Shown here one piece after another: positions 47,484 to 61,081 of a DNA stretch of 64,000 bases. The stretch's first letter is position 1; each line of letters starts with the position of its first letter. The notes beneath the pieces were generated by a model. The model was not told where the DNA came from. It saw only the letters and a program-made list of their open reading frames with translations, and did not search any database. The stretch is from Acestrorhynchus altus (taxonomy: Eukaryota; Chordata; Actinopteri; Characiformes; Acestrorhynchidae), in NCBI GenBank assembly GCA_034509495.1, contig CM067504.1, positions 40,953,871 to 41,017,870 on the forward strand, read 5' to 3'. Both the position numbers and the translations under genes were made by a program.

Positions 47484-50400
47484 TTAGTTACCATTGTTGC
47501 CGTCGGGGTTGTTGGGCCAGGGCTCGGAGTTCCAGCGGCTCAGCGACTGAGGCCACACGCTCCAAGGGTTGTAGGTGCGGCCTATTTCGGTGGGGGCTGG
47601 AGTGGGAGGTGCTGTGTGGCTGACCAGGTCAGGGAGAGGGGAGGAGTGCAGGGTGGTGTCAGCACTCGTAGACCAGATAGAGCTGCTGAAGGGCAGGCTT
47701 GGAGACCAGGGGTTGCGAGACTTCCCCAGCATGGACTACGGAGATGGAGAAAGATCGAAATCAGAGCACGGTGATAACGAGGTAACTGTACTGTTATTGA
47801 TTATTAGGAAATCATCGTCACACAAAATAAACCCCCCCATTTCATGATGAACGGATAATCTATTCACAGCAATATCGTTGGACGTCCATGACTCTGGACA
47901 TTTTAAGCTCTGCAAGGTTTACACATCACTTTTTAGTCCCTACTCAGCTCACTTGGAACCACAAGCAAGCAGGTATGAAAACAGTACCCAGTTCCAGGTA
48001 CCAGATATCAAATTTCTCAGACATCAAAAGCAACCAGAGTAGTGTTTGGACCATGCGGTGGTCTTTCTGGTCTCAGAATGTCAAAAGGTGAAATGTGGAC
48101 AGCGTTAATGCGGTGAATAGACCGGTCTTACGGTTGTTGGAGTGGTAGGGGAGCCGGTGCTGGTAGGCCAGGGGCTTGATCGTTCAGAGTCCCAGATGGA
48201 GGAGGACACAGAGGAGTATTCGGGCCAGCTTGACTGAGGCTCCAAGTTCTTGGGGACAGTCATGCCACTGAACACTGAGCAGAGTGAACACAAGCAAGAT
48301 CGTTCAACAACAGAGTCATATTAAAATGTGTCCTCTCCCCACCCCTGAGCCATGTTCAACATAAAACTGCGTGGAAGATTATTACATGCTTTACAGATTA
48401 TATACCTCCAGACAAGTTGAGAGGGTTGTTGGGTCCAAATGCAGAGAACGAGTTGAGGGAACTGAAGCCAGGGCTGCCGATGCTTTCAACGGGACTCCAT
48501 AACCCGGAACTACTACACGAGAACACCAAACGTACATTCACCGATTTGAACATCGATTCGTTATCAGATTTGCTCAGATTAAGTCAAGATGGCCAACTTG
48601 CCTCTCAGAGCAGTCGCTCTCCACTGATGTCATGTGAGGTAGGGCCACCTTCCCAAGACCATCTGCCTTACCAGAGCCACTGCCACCTGAGGATGCACAC
48701 AAGCACACATTCAGAAAACCTGCTGCGACCACAAAATTACAAAATCCATTGACCCTTCGGATTTCCTCCAGTCCCCTTTTTGACCTACGCCAGCTAAGCT
48801 TGACGTGGCACTTCAGAATCAGGAGCAGAACAACCTGAGGTTTCATTACAACTGACTTAAGGATGCAAACATTAGAGCCGAGTAGATTAAACTACACATT
48901 TAGGATTCATTTCTATATGGTGGCCATATCTGTTATTAATCTTAACATTTTTGGACAAAATTTAAGGCTCAGACTGCAAAAATCCTACAACTAGTTTGCA
49001 AAAGTGGGTGTGGCATATTATGCAAATTAGCACACGATTTAAATAGGGGGAAATTAATATTCCAAATAGCAATGCTGCTTGGATTGACCCCAGGAATCAT
49101 CAGCTGTAGCCCGTTGGTGTGGGAACCAGCCTTGTGACTGGAAAGTTGCCGTGTTGATTCGCTGAACTGGCAGGACACGACTGAAGTGCCCTTGAGCGAG
49201 ACACTGAACTTCTCAGCTGCTCCTCGGGCACCATGGATAGGGCTGCCCACCTCTCTGGGCACGTGTGCTCACTGCCCCCTGGTGAGTAAATTCAACTCTT
49301 TTTTGCACCCCACCTATTTTTGTCTTGCTGTAGCGCCCCCTCTTTGCCAATGTGGCTCATGTTGAGCACCTGAGTAGCGATACTTGCAGTTTGATCGGCG
49401 TAATTTTGAGGAAGACGACTGACAAAAACGAGGTTTCCAAGCATGAACACAGTCATTTTACATCTTGTTTTCACGCACCAGGACTTTTGTCATAGCCAGC
49501 AGCCACAGCTGCGAAAGTTGGATTTCCATTCTTCCCTGGTAGAGCTGTAGACTTGGTCAGTTTATTCCCTGGGGCCTTCTTCGAGTTTACATCACTGTAA
49601 AAGAAAACACGAAGACACGAATGACCGAATACTTACATTGTACATGTTTATAAAAGGGAGAGCTAATGTCTGACGATCTGTGTTCGTAGGTTAACGTGCA
49701 TTACCCGCTGGTGTTGAGCACGCTGCTGTAGGATATGCGAGGCATCAGGCTGGGAGAAGTAGGGGGAGGAGAACTTGTTCTGGAGATGGACGTGATGGGT
49801 CTCTTTAGAAAGGGGTCTGCATTCATGGTCTGCAAGGAAATCTGTTGAAGACTGTCTGCTTCTGAGAGGACAGAGACAGAAAAAGAAGAAGTGGTTAACG
49901 TTAAGAACAGCTGAGATCGTATGAGAATCAAACATGATCTGACTGTCTGCTCAACAAGGAGCTTCGATAACTGACTTACGGTTGGTGCCTTTGAGCGGAA
50001 CATCCCATTCCGGTGGGGGGGACTCTTTCTCTCCCTCTGAGCCGCTGCTGAAATCTTGCATTAAACCGTTGTTAAGGAACTTCGCCAATGGGGACGGACG
50101 CCCGTCCTCCGGCTTGCCACCAGGCACTGGAAAAGAGCATTTACAGGCATAACCACACAGTCCCCGGAGCAAACAAGTGGAAAGTACCTTGCTGAGCCCA
50201 GAAGTTACACTTGCCTCTCTGTTTCTGGGGAGGTCTTGGTTTTGGGATGTTGGAGGTTCCCGTGCTGATGACTGTTTTGGGGAAAGTCTTGCGCTGCTTG
50301 TTTTCCAATGGAGTGACATACGGGAGCTCCAGAGAACTGAACACAGAAATGAATTATAACCATTATAACCGGAATAAGTGACCGTTTGTTTCCAGAAATA

Positions 50401-51574
50401 AAAAAGGATGAAGAAAGATCATCTACAAAGAATTAGATTTTCTGGATCTACTAATAAAGATGTATCATTTGCAGTAGATACCAGTAGATACCAGTAAATA
50501 CCAGTAGAAAATGGCTTGCTCGGTTTTACTTCAACAGAAGTGGGAACAGACCTGGACTTCTCCACTTGATTCTCCTTCTTTGTTGTTGACTGTTTCTTGT
50601 TTTTGGGTTTGGTAGGAGATGGAGGGACTTCCTCTCGTTCTTCGATAACTGTTCGGACCTTTTTCTTAACTGGTTCCTACGTAAAACAAAATCACTTAGA
50701 GATTAAATGGGAATGGGGAACTGGGAATGACCTGTGTGGTCAGAGGAGCTGATAGAGTGGAGAGCGAGTGTAGAAACAAGAAGATGGACATAAGGTTGTT
50801 TGATGTGTGTACCTCTTTAATGTTAGTCTCCGTGTCTGGGTTGGAGGTCTCTGTGGTTGTGGAGGAGCTGTCATCATTGTCTGCAAGTGCCTCTTTTAAC
50901 TCTTCTTGAGTCTTTCCCTTTGCTTTCCTCTCCTTCTCCTCTTTCTTTTTCTGAGCCTTCGATTTACTCTTTAGCTTCCCTTTTGAATCCAGCACTGTAG
51001 ACACACAAACCATTCTGTCACATTTGAAACAGTCCCTCAAAAGCCTACATTAATTTGAGCAAAGTCGAGTTGAAGCATGAACATGTCTGCTTCCTCACCT
51101 GTATTACTTTTGCTTTGTGAAGGTTGCTGAATATTCTGTTCTGTGAATGCTGGGAACGCCGATTCGGGCCGGTCCAAGTCTTTGTCCATGGCTATGAGAA
51201 GCCTGTTGTAGTCCTGGTCTTCCATGCTGTGGCCTCTGTGAGGCTGAGGGAGGGAGGGTGGGCCGGGTGGGCCCAGGTTTTGGAGCTCCTCCAAGGGACT
51301 GGAGATTGTCTGCTGTTGCTGTTTTGAGCTTTTTGTCTTACGGTGGGTCAACTGAGGAAGTCCTTGGCCACTGTCTTTTAAGAGCTGCGAGGGGGAGGAA
51401 GCTTGCATAGATGCTGAGCGGCCTGAGCCGCTTCTGGACTTGCTGTCCCCGAGAATGGTGCTGCCATTGGAGTTGGAGTGGGGGCCACTCTGACGCCCAC
51501 CAGCCCGTGCACCACTGCCTGACCCGTACGTTCCTCTAGTCGAGTTCTGGTGCGAGTCAGCATAATCATTCAAG
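47484..51574 (-). CDS. tmem131: tmem131 exons for the cytosolic tail
   Basis: Eleven exons, from 51099-51574 to 47484-47735, encode a low-complexity tail. It has a Gly/Ser/Gln-rich part, a Lys/Glu-rich block (KKKEEKERKAKGK), the conserved acidic-Ser block DDSSSTTTETSNPDTE, a Pro/Ser part with PPPEWDVPLKG, a conserved NGNPTFAAVAAGYDKSP stretch, and the C-terminus TYNPWSVWPQSLSRW ending in NNGN. The last two motifs match the end of TMEM131, which marks this stop codon as the true C-terminus. Introns after 50215-50336 and 48602-48686 have GC donors. Confidence 0.93.
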
Positions 51575-54500
51575 CTGTGGAAATGTTGCAAGAAGTGAAA
51601 CTGCGTCCTTGTTTCCGAATATTGAAGAAGATTGTACGACAGAACAGAGAAAGACGGTAGACTTACTTTGCATCACTTTGAATTCTTACAATTTCCCTGA
51701 GATCAAATGGTTTTCCGGTCTCCATGGGAGAGTTGGATTCCACAGATAGGCGTCTCTTGAAAGGCTCCCATATTCCCTGCGCCTCCAGATAGGCAGTGGC
51801 AATAACCAGGAGAAACATAGAGCTGTGGAATACAAGAACCGTTAACACTTCATCAGTTATATGTTGAATCCAAATTCTGGGAAAATTGCAATTCAGCAAT
51901 TGTACAGGCTATTGACGGGAATATGACTAATGTACCAAAATGTGATCAATTTACAGCCAATCAGGCTGATTGGTTGAGAAGCATTCATTTTGTCTGCATG
52001 CTATAAATATGGGGCATCTTTAAATATCATGATATATTTTGACCGCACTGCCCACCCCTAGTACTGGACAATGCAGCCAAGCGCTTAATTAACCATAGTG
52101 GGTTAAAACAGGTGTCGGGTTTTCATTCCAGCCAAACCGAAACACAAGCGATCAGTTGTTTGAAGGCCGGCCAACTGATTAAATGAGAGGAATCGTGTGT
52201 CACTATTGGTTGTTTAGAAGAAAAAGCCACACTGGTCCATTACGCAGGCGGTTTGAAACCCACAGGATAAAAGCTAAAACGGCTATATTCTTATCGGCTT
52301 TCAAACCACACGTGCTGAGACGGCACAAAACGAGGACAATACTATCCGGGAAGATTTGGGAATAATTCATTTTTGAGCATGTCACTATAACTAGATACAC
52401 ACTCAGCCTGGTTAAAGCTTAAAGCAGACTAAAGCAAATTGTGTGAAACTGCAGTATTTGTTATGTGTTGCTCGTGGGCGCCCCCTACAGTAGAGAAATG
52501 TCGCTGTATAATTCACAGTAAGCAGTAAATCGCATTTAGAGCATTTTACACATGCATTTGTGGACAAACAGAGACACGAGCATCAATAAAAGTGAGGGAT
52601 GTGGACAGAGAGGGTAATATTGGGTTACGCAGCATTACATGGAGTTGTGTAGAGACCCCTTTCTCCCTATGATCGATTTACTAAACGTTAAAAAGAGAGG
52701 AGTGGCACAATTAATGTGTGGTGGAATCCCGATGTATTAGGAGGACATGAATGATGAAGCTCTTTGTTTGAACATAACTTGACTACAGCATCAATACAGA
52801 CCTCATAAACAGGGAGACAATGATGTAAAGTTCCAGCTCCCAGTTGGGAGGAGGAATGGTCTCCGCACACGCTGCCAGCACGTGATATGGCAACGATGCG
52901 TTCAACACGAACGCAAACTCCGAGCCGCCCGCTGACACCAACTTCAGCTCCCGGATGACTCGCGATGACGTGAAATCTGGTGTAAACCTGCAACAAAATG
53001 TAGAAGCAGATATTAGAGATCAGTCTACACAACATAACCCCACTAAACGTCCACCCGGCACTAAATTACACGTTCTCAGCTTTAACGTTGTAGACATTTG
53101 TTCACTGTTTATTTTCCAATTGAACTCAGCTGGGACTCAGCACTTGAACATAGTCATTCATAAGCGCCACTGCGGCCTCAGTGACCCTGCCAAGAGAGCC
53201 AGAGAGCCTGTGGGGGGCAAGACAGAGGGGCAATTCACATCCCCACTGGGGTCCAAAGGAAACCCTTCACATGTGCAGGGTTCACGTGTATTAATAGCAT
53301 CTTTAGGCACAGGAGCACATACCCACAGGTGATGCTTACCCAGTGGCCTGAGGTTGGGCACACTGACCCAGTTTCTGCCAGAGTCTCCTCAGAAGACATT
53401 TCATATAAGATGTAGGGATGTGCAATATGACTACATTTTATAGGATATTATGGTATAAATCTTTTTATAGAAGCTAGTTTGTGAAAAACATGGCCCTACT
53501 GATATTTTACTGACATACATTTAGTTAAAATATTGTGATAAATACAGTGCGTCATGAAAATCTATAAATATCGTGATATATTTTACTATATCGCCCACCT
53601 CTAATCATTTACAACTTCAGCCTGAGGCTACATAATATTTTATGAACACTACTGATTTTCCCAGACTGCTACTTTCCATTTCTGCCAGCAAAATGTTATG
53701 ATCACACCATTAAAACATGTAATTAACTAGAAGTGAGAATCTGGGAAAAACAAACAGCCTGAGAATCAGAGAGATGATGGTTGAAATTGGAAACTGCAAC
53801 ACTGACCGTCTTGGGATAGAAGTACTCACAGTATGATGAGGTCTTTCGAAGTGTTTGGTTTGAGTGCAAATTCTTGACAGTTGAGGACTTTGAATCCATA
53901 GCCCTGACAGAGGGTGCCACTGATTTCCATAGATCGGATGTGAATGGGGAGAAGCCCGGTGTTCTCTAGTCTGAATGTCCTTCGCAGCGTGAAGTTTGGT
54001 TCCTTGGGTTTGTCTTTAGAACAAAAAAGAAGACAAATGGTGGATTTATTTGAATTATGAAATGTCATAGTTGATACCCTGATAAAAAGAAAAGACAATA
54101 AAGAAGTCTACTAGATTTCCTTGCCTTCACACAAAGCAGAAAAAGAAACCTGTCTCACTGCAATCCACAACAATATACAGACGTTAGGGCACATCATTTT
54201 TTTACATTTATTACTTAAAATTCCTAAAACTGGAATCAGCTGAAAATGATCAGACCACCGTTAGGGAAAACTTTGGAGGAGCCTGTTTTATATAAACCTC
54301 AGACATTAGTTTGGTTTGCTCTTGATTGTGGAAGTGAGTGGGATCATCATGGTCAGATCCAAAGAGCTCTCTGAGGTCTTCAGAAAGAAGGTTGTAGATG
54401 CAGATGAGTCTGAGAAGGGATTTAAAAAGATCTCAGGACAATTAGAAATCAGTAGTTCCACTGTCCCACATGACCAGATCAGACCGTCCTTCAAATTCGG

Positions 54501-57500
54501 CCCAAGAGCAGAACCACAAGATGAGTTAAGAAGATCCAACAATCCTAAAATGTTCATCACAGGAGCTACAGGTAGCTCTCACCACAGCTGATATCAAAGT
54601 GCAGCTTCTCGAAAATGTAACATCACTGAAACATCACAGAGCTGAAAGAATTCCTCATGGAGGAGTGGGAACATCTTTCTTCCAGTCGATGTCAGAGATG
54701 GTAAAAATTCCAGCTATTATGTCATAGAGTGTCCTAACGTTTTCCTCTCGTTTCTAATAATTACGTTTTACAAATTATGTTTAAAACAAATGTCTTCAGT
54801 TTCCGTCCCTCAATGTCCCTTATACGTTTAAGTACGTTAGTCAAAGGTGTCGTGGGGCGTCTTATCATTCTCACGTGACTAATTTTATATTCATATTGTG
54901 AAAAACACATAAAATGACTACACCGTCCTGTCACAAAATGAGACAACATGCTACCTTAAATAATCACACTGGTTATGTTCTATTTGTAAAACAATTTCTC
55001 GATGAAGAAAAATTATCAGAAAGAGTTTAGAATATAGGTTAGGAAAGTAAGAGAACATGGAAATGCAATGAAAAGCTCTTCTCCAGCATTTCGTTCTAAA
55101 CTCTTCAGTGGAACCTGAGAAAACTCACTTTCTGAACAGTCTTTCAGGAGCGCCTCAGTCATCTTAAACCTTAGGGAGCTGCCTGGTCCTGGGGCCTTCC
55201 CAGCGAGTTTAAGACTTTCTCTGGTTCCCTGTCCATGTACCATGATCAAGTCCACCACTGTCAGGTTATTTCTGTACAAGTATTAAAGAGAAGAATGCAA
55301 ATTAAATTCATGCAAACGCTTGGATTGAATGACAGATTGTACTTTTACTTGCAAAAACGTCATTATTAATGACGTTTTTGCAAGTAAAAGTACAATCTGT
55401 CATTCTTCCTAATATGTTTACACTGACTGAACACACTAATGGTTAATAAATAACCCCTTAAAGTTAAATCACTAACCAAATAAGGAACATACACCACAAT
55501 GTTTATCTAAACATTCAATAAATGAGGTCAAATGCATTTATTTTATAAAATGCTAAATACCATACCAATGCCCATTGGTCATCACACCATTCCATCAGCT
55601 CCTCTGATCACACAGCAGATCTTTGTGGTTCTATAATTCAGACTGTAGTTCATCTGTTTCTCTGATACTTTATTCTCCTCCTTTCACCCTGGTCTTCAAT
55701 GATCAGGACCCCACAGGACCACCACAGAGCAGATATTATGTGGGTGGTGGGTCATTCTCAGCACTGCAGTCACACTGACATGGTGGTGGTGTGTTAGTGT
55801 GTGTTGCGCTGGTACGAGTGGATCAGACACAGCAGTGCTGCTGGAGTGTTTAAACACCGTGTCCACTCACTGTCCACCAAGCAGAAATGTCCAGCCGACA
55901 GTGTCCTGTGGGCAGCATCCTGTGAGCACTGATGAAGGACTAGAGGACGACCAACACAAACTGTGCAGAAACAGATGAGCTTCTGTCTCTGACTTTACAT
56001 CCACAAGGTGGAGACACTCGGTAGGAGTGTCTCATAGAGTGGACAGTGAGTGGACACAGTGTTTAAACACTCCAGCAGCACGGCTGAGTCTGATCCACCA
56101 CGTCAGTGTGACTGCAGTGCTGAGAATGACCCACCACCCACAGAATATCTGCTCTGTGGTGGTCCTGTGGGGTGCCGATCATTGAAGATCAGGGTGAAAG
56201 GAGGAGAATAAAGTCTGCAGAGAAACAGATGAACTACAAAGTGCTTCTGTGTGGTCAGAGGAGCTGATAGGATGGACAGTGAAGTTAGAAACAAGGATGT
56301 CAGTGTTTTGTCTGATCAGCCTATATAAAAGGCAAAATGAAGATTAGAGTGGACACACCCAGCAGTCTTACGACTGAGTGATTTGGTATGTGGCTGAGGT
56401 GTGTGTACATGTGTACAAGGAGGAGTATAAATGCTCACCTGACTACCAGCAGGGAGGACACACTATGATTGCTGATGGGTGTGAACTTCACACTGAGGGA
56501 CTTTGCCTCACCAGGCATGAGCAGCACATTGAAGACAAAAGGCCGCGCCGATCCTTCGATAAATCCTGTGGAACCCATTACTGACGACTGACACACAACA
56601 CAAATACAAACTGTTAGATACAAGAGGACACAGCAGTATCTGTTCAGAGCTGCACTGACGACCATGCTGATACCCACCTGATTTCTTTGGACTTCAAATT
56701 CCAGTGTATTTGTGTCAATGGTGGATAACTTTCCTCTTGGGAATCTGTAAGGGACAGGACAGAGTGGTCAAACAAAGCTGATTGAACACACTTTCAAATA
56801 CACAGATGTGGCTAAAAGAGCTCGTTCAGGACTGGACTCCCATGAACTGCTGCTTCAAGTCCTTCCACAACATTTCTCCTGGATTAAGATCAGGACTCTG
56901 ACTGGGTTCCAGAACATCATCTTTATTCTTCTTTAAACATTCTTCGGGAGAACGATTTGTGTGCTTAGAGCCGTTGTCTTTCTGCGCGACCCACATTCTC
57001 TTAAGATTCAGCTCATGGACACCTCGCTTGACCAAACAGCAAAACAAGTCCCAACAATGACACTACCATCACCATGTTGGATATGGTTTTTATGCTGGAA
57101 TGCATCCTTTTCCTTTCCTTTCCTTCAAACATAACGTCTCCTCTGTCCACAAAACTTTGTTCCAGAAGCCTTCTGGCTTGTCCATGTGATATTTAGCAAA
57201 CGGCAGATGGGCAGCAATCTTTTTGGAGAGCAGCCCAACATTTGGTTCTTCTGAAACTGCTATTTGTAGCCACCACTAAATATTTATGAAAATGCCCCAA
57301 CAGTGAGGTCCTAAGAAGATTATGAACATCAGAAAGCAACTTCCTTTTTTATATACACATATAAGCAGCACGGTCAACATGCGGTGCGCTGCATTACCTG
57401 TCTTCTAGCATCCCTGTGAATGCCGAAGGGTTCGGGTAGAGAGCCAATGGAAGAACCTGAACATACACTGGAACATCAGCTGAGTTCTCCAGAACAACCT

Positions 57501-58970
57501 CTTCCTCCTAACAGAGAAGACAACAAACGTAAGGACAACAAGGCAAACCATCCGTGTTCAAAAGTGGGTTACACATACTGTTTATGTAATGTTTGCCTCG
57601 TCATAAAAGCAGGATTACAGTCGTTTACTGTGTTCATGTGTGTTTGGAGAAATTGTGCGTTTTATTCGTGGTACAGAGCGATGGTAATTATTGTCTTTTG
57701 TTTGGTGTGAAAAAGAGGTTTCCCCGCCTGTAAACTAAACCCAACGACAGCAGCTACAAGAATAACTACTACTCCTACAATCCCCTGGGAGATTACTGTG
57801 TTGCTGTTCTTACTGACTACAATAACTCTGGTCTCCATTGTCTGATCACAAGCCGGTAAAAATGATTATTTTGCAATTTATTTTTATTTTTTTCAAGAAA
57901 ATGAAGATAAAAAAGACATGGTTGTAGTAATATAATTAATCCCTGCATTGCCACACTGCCTACAATCGTAAAACACCCACCAAAACATGGAAGAGACAGT
58001 GGACACAAGCAGTGACAACATTTCAGTCCGATTTTAATGGCTCGGTTTTGTCCACTTTAACCTAAACCCACTTCCGAGTCGTGTTCAGAGCGACACCTAA
58101 TTTATGTCTTGCAGTAACTGATCATATCCGAATTCTCTCTTCAGAGCTGGTTGACAAAGGTGCATGGTTCTCCTGCTGGTGAGAACATTGGCTTTACACA
58201 GCTTCAGATATATTATGTTTCCATGTTCTGCTGCAAAACAGCTCCACACAGATAAACTCTTATTTACTACCTTCATAGGAATTCCTCACGGCTGCCAGCT
58301 GGGAATGTCCATTAATGACGTCTTGAGGCCACCAGGTGGCGCGCTGAACACCATGACGCAGGACTGAATTGAGATTAAACTATCTGATACCTGATCCATT
58401 AAATTATACCCAATCGACACCCGATCCTGATATATGGATCGGGACACCACTAGATATTGCAAATAAATTACAAACATGGAAACTGTGGGTTCTCCAAATT
58501 TCACCAGGGTTCTGTTCAGGTTCAAAAGAAGCAACACACATTAAAATAACCACGAGAAAGTGTGTACTCACTGAAGAGCTGTTGGTGTTGGTGAGGGGGA
58601 ACAGAACTTGCTGTGAGGAGTTTACTAGTGACGGCCACGAGAGCTGTGCTGAGATTTTAGCCTGAACCTTTTTCTGCAGATCTGTATTTACTTCAAAGGA
58701 AGCCTCAACTCTAAATTAAACAGACAAAGCATTCGAGTTACTACCAAAGTGTCCTCGCAGCAGATATTAAAATATGATGGAACATGAGACGGCATAAACA
58801 CGGGAAGCCCTGGAGACAGAACTCACTCAAGGCCCGACTGTTCTTTCAGCTCTCTCCATCTCTTCAGCAGCCTCTGGTGCAAATCTACATCCGCATCCCA
58901 CATGTCCTCCTGCATGGCCAGACTATGTGGTCTTACATCGGCTGCAAACACAACAACAGATCAAATATTG

Positions 58971-59054
<84 letters not shown>

Positions 59055-61016
59055 CCACTCCATCAGCTCCTCTGACCACACAGGAGCTCTTTGTGGTTCT
59101 ATAATTCCAGACTGTAGTTCATCTGTTTCTCTGCAGACTTTATTCTCCTCCTTTCACCCTGATCTTCAATGACCAGGACCCCACAGGACCACCACAGAGC
59201 AGATATTATGTGGGTGGTGGGTCATTCTCAGCACTGCAGTCACACTGACATGGTGGATCAGATACAGCAGTGCTGCTGGAGTGTTTAAACAGTGTGTCCA
59301 CTCACTGTCCCCTCTATTAGACACACCCATGTAGTTGCTCCACCTTGTAGATGTCAAGTCAGAGACAGAAGCTCATCTGTTTGTTGTTCATCAGTCGGCT
59401 GGATGTTTCTGGTTGGTGGACTGTTCAGTCCATCAGTGACATCGAAGGGTTTAAACACTCCAGCAGCTCTGCTGTGTCTGATCCACTCGTACCAGCACAT
59501 TATAGAACTACAAACGGCTCCTGTATGGGAAGAGGAGCTGATGAAATTTGACAATGAGGTCATCTTCTCATGGTTGATCAGTGTATAAAAGATCAAAGCA
59601 CCACCATGAAGATCAAAGGGTGTCAAACAAGCAGAACTTACACTTCAGCACAAACGGTAATCCCACGTAACAGTGATCGCCACACTGTAAACTGGCATCG
59701 AAATAAATATTCGCTATCTGTGAAATGAAGGAAATGGAAACAAAATGATCATAAAGCGTATTCAACACTGCAGATGTTTAAAATCGTGAGGCCTTCAAAA
59801 AGAGAGCGCGGGATTGGTCGACACGGCTTGGGTACCTTGGACTTGCGTCTGGGCTCCAACTCCACTTTGTTACTGCGAAGTCGTTTGTAGTAAAACCGAA
59901 CATCTTCGGTGAGAGAGAGGATCTGCTGGAGTCTCACCCTCTGTGAGAAAGAACTCTGGATGCTGAGACTCTGGTGAACAACTTTTCCCTGGAGAGAAAT
60001 AGGTCACACACACACACACACTGTACAATACTGTCCGAGGGAGATGATGGATTTCTACACAGACAGTTGTTGGGCAATAGTTAATGCATGCAAACAAATT
60101 GAGCAAGTGTGCAGCAGAGCAGACAGGGAGTGGCAAATCCACAGCTAACTGTGCCGAGTTCAGACTAGAGTTAGAAAGTATGTAAAATATGTATCAAAAC
60201 AGAGATCATGATTCGATATCCCACAATACACTGTGACATACTAGAGCTCGTCAAAAAACGACGACACTGAGAAAGGTTTCTGATCATTTACTAAAACCAG
60301 TATATATTTTTTATGATCTCTCCATCATAGAAACCACTATGAGATCTTTACTGTATCAGAGGGGGTTTGAGGAGAACGTAAGAGCGTCTGTACAAAGACT
60401 GACGCTGAAACATCACAGAGCTGAAAGAATTCCACATGGAGTGGGAACGTCGTTCTTCCAGGTGATATCAGAGACGGTAGACGGTTCTAGAAACATTTCT
60501 TCAGTTGTATGAGTTTATTTATTTCACCTCCATCTCTCAGTGTAGTTAGATCAAACGTCCATGTCCATGTCTATGTCTCAGTCAAATGTTTATGGGGTGT
60601 CCTTTTCAGATTCATACAGCATAACAAGAAATGTCATATGGGTCGTGTGCTGCTCTAATGATACCACTAAAGTTTACACCATAAAAATGCATTTCATTCG
60701 GTGCTCAGGACTTACCGGGAACGAAGGGGGCATGATTATGTGTTTGGGTGAACAGCTTAAGGTTCCCACGGCTATGAGGGCCTTTACTGGAATGGTCAAT
60801 ATCTGAAAGCAGGGAAAACACAGGACGAACTGTAAACAGCAGACCCGGGCGAGTACGATCCTGCCAGTGGTGACGTTGTAAGAGAGTACAGACGGAACAC
60901 ATACCTCATAATCTGTGGTGATGTGTACAGCTCCATCATACACACCCTCCAGTGCTTTAGCCATCAGGGTGACTTTAAATGCTGCGTAATAGCCAGAAGC
61001 TAGAATGACCTATAAA

Positions 61017-61081
<65 letters not shown>

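Noticed and set aside
47289..47774. 161-codon plus-strand frame
   Set aside because: It is antisense to the last coding exon of tmem131, whose sequence is clearly conserved on the minus strand.
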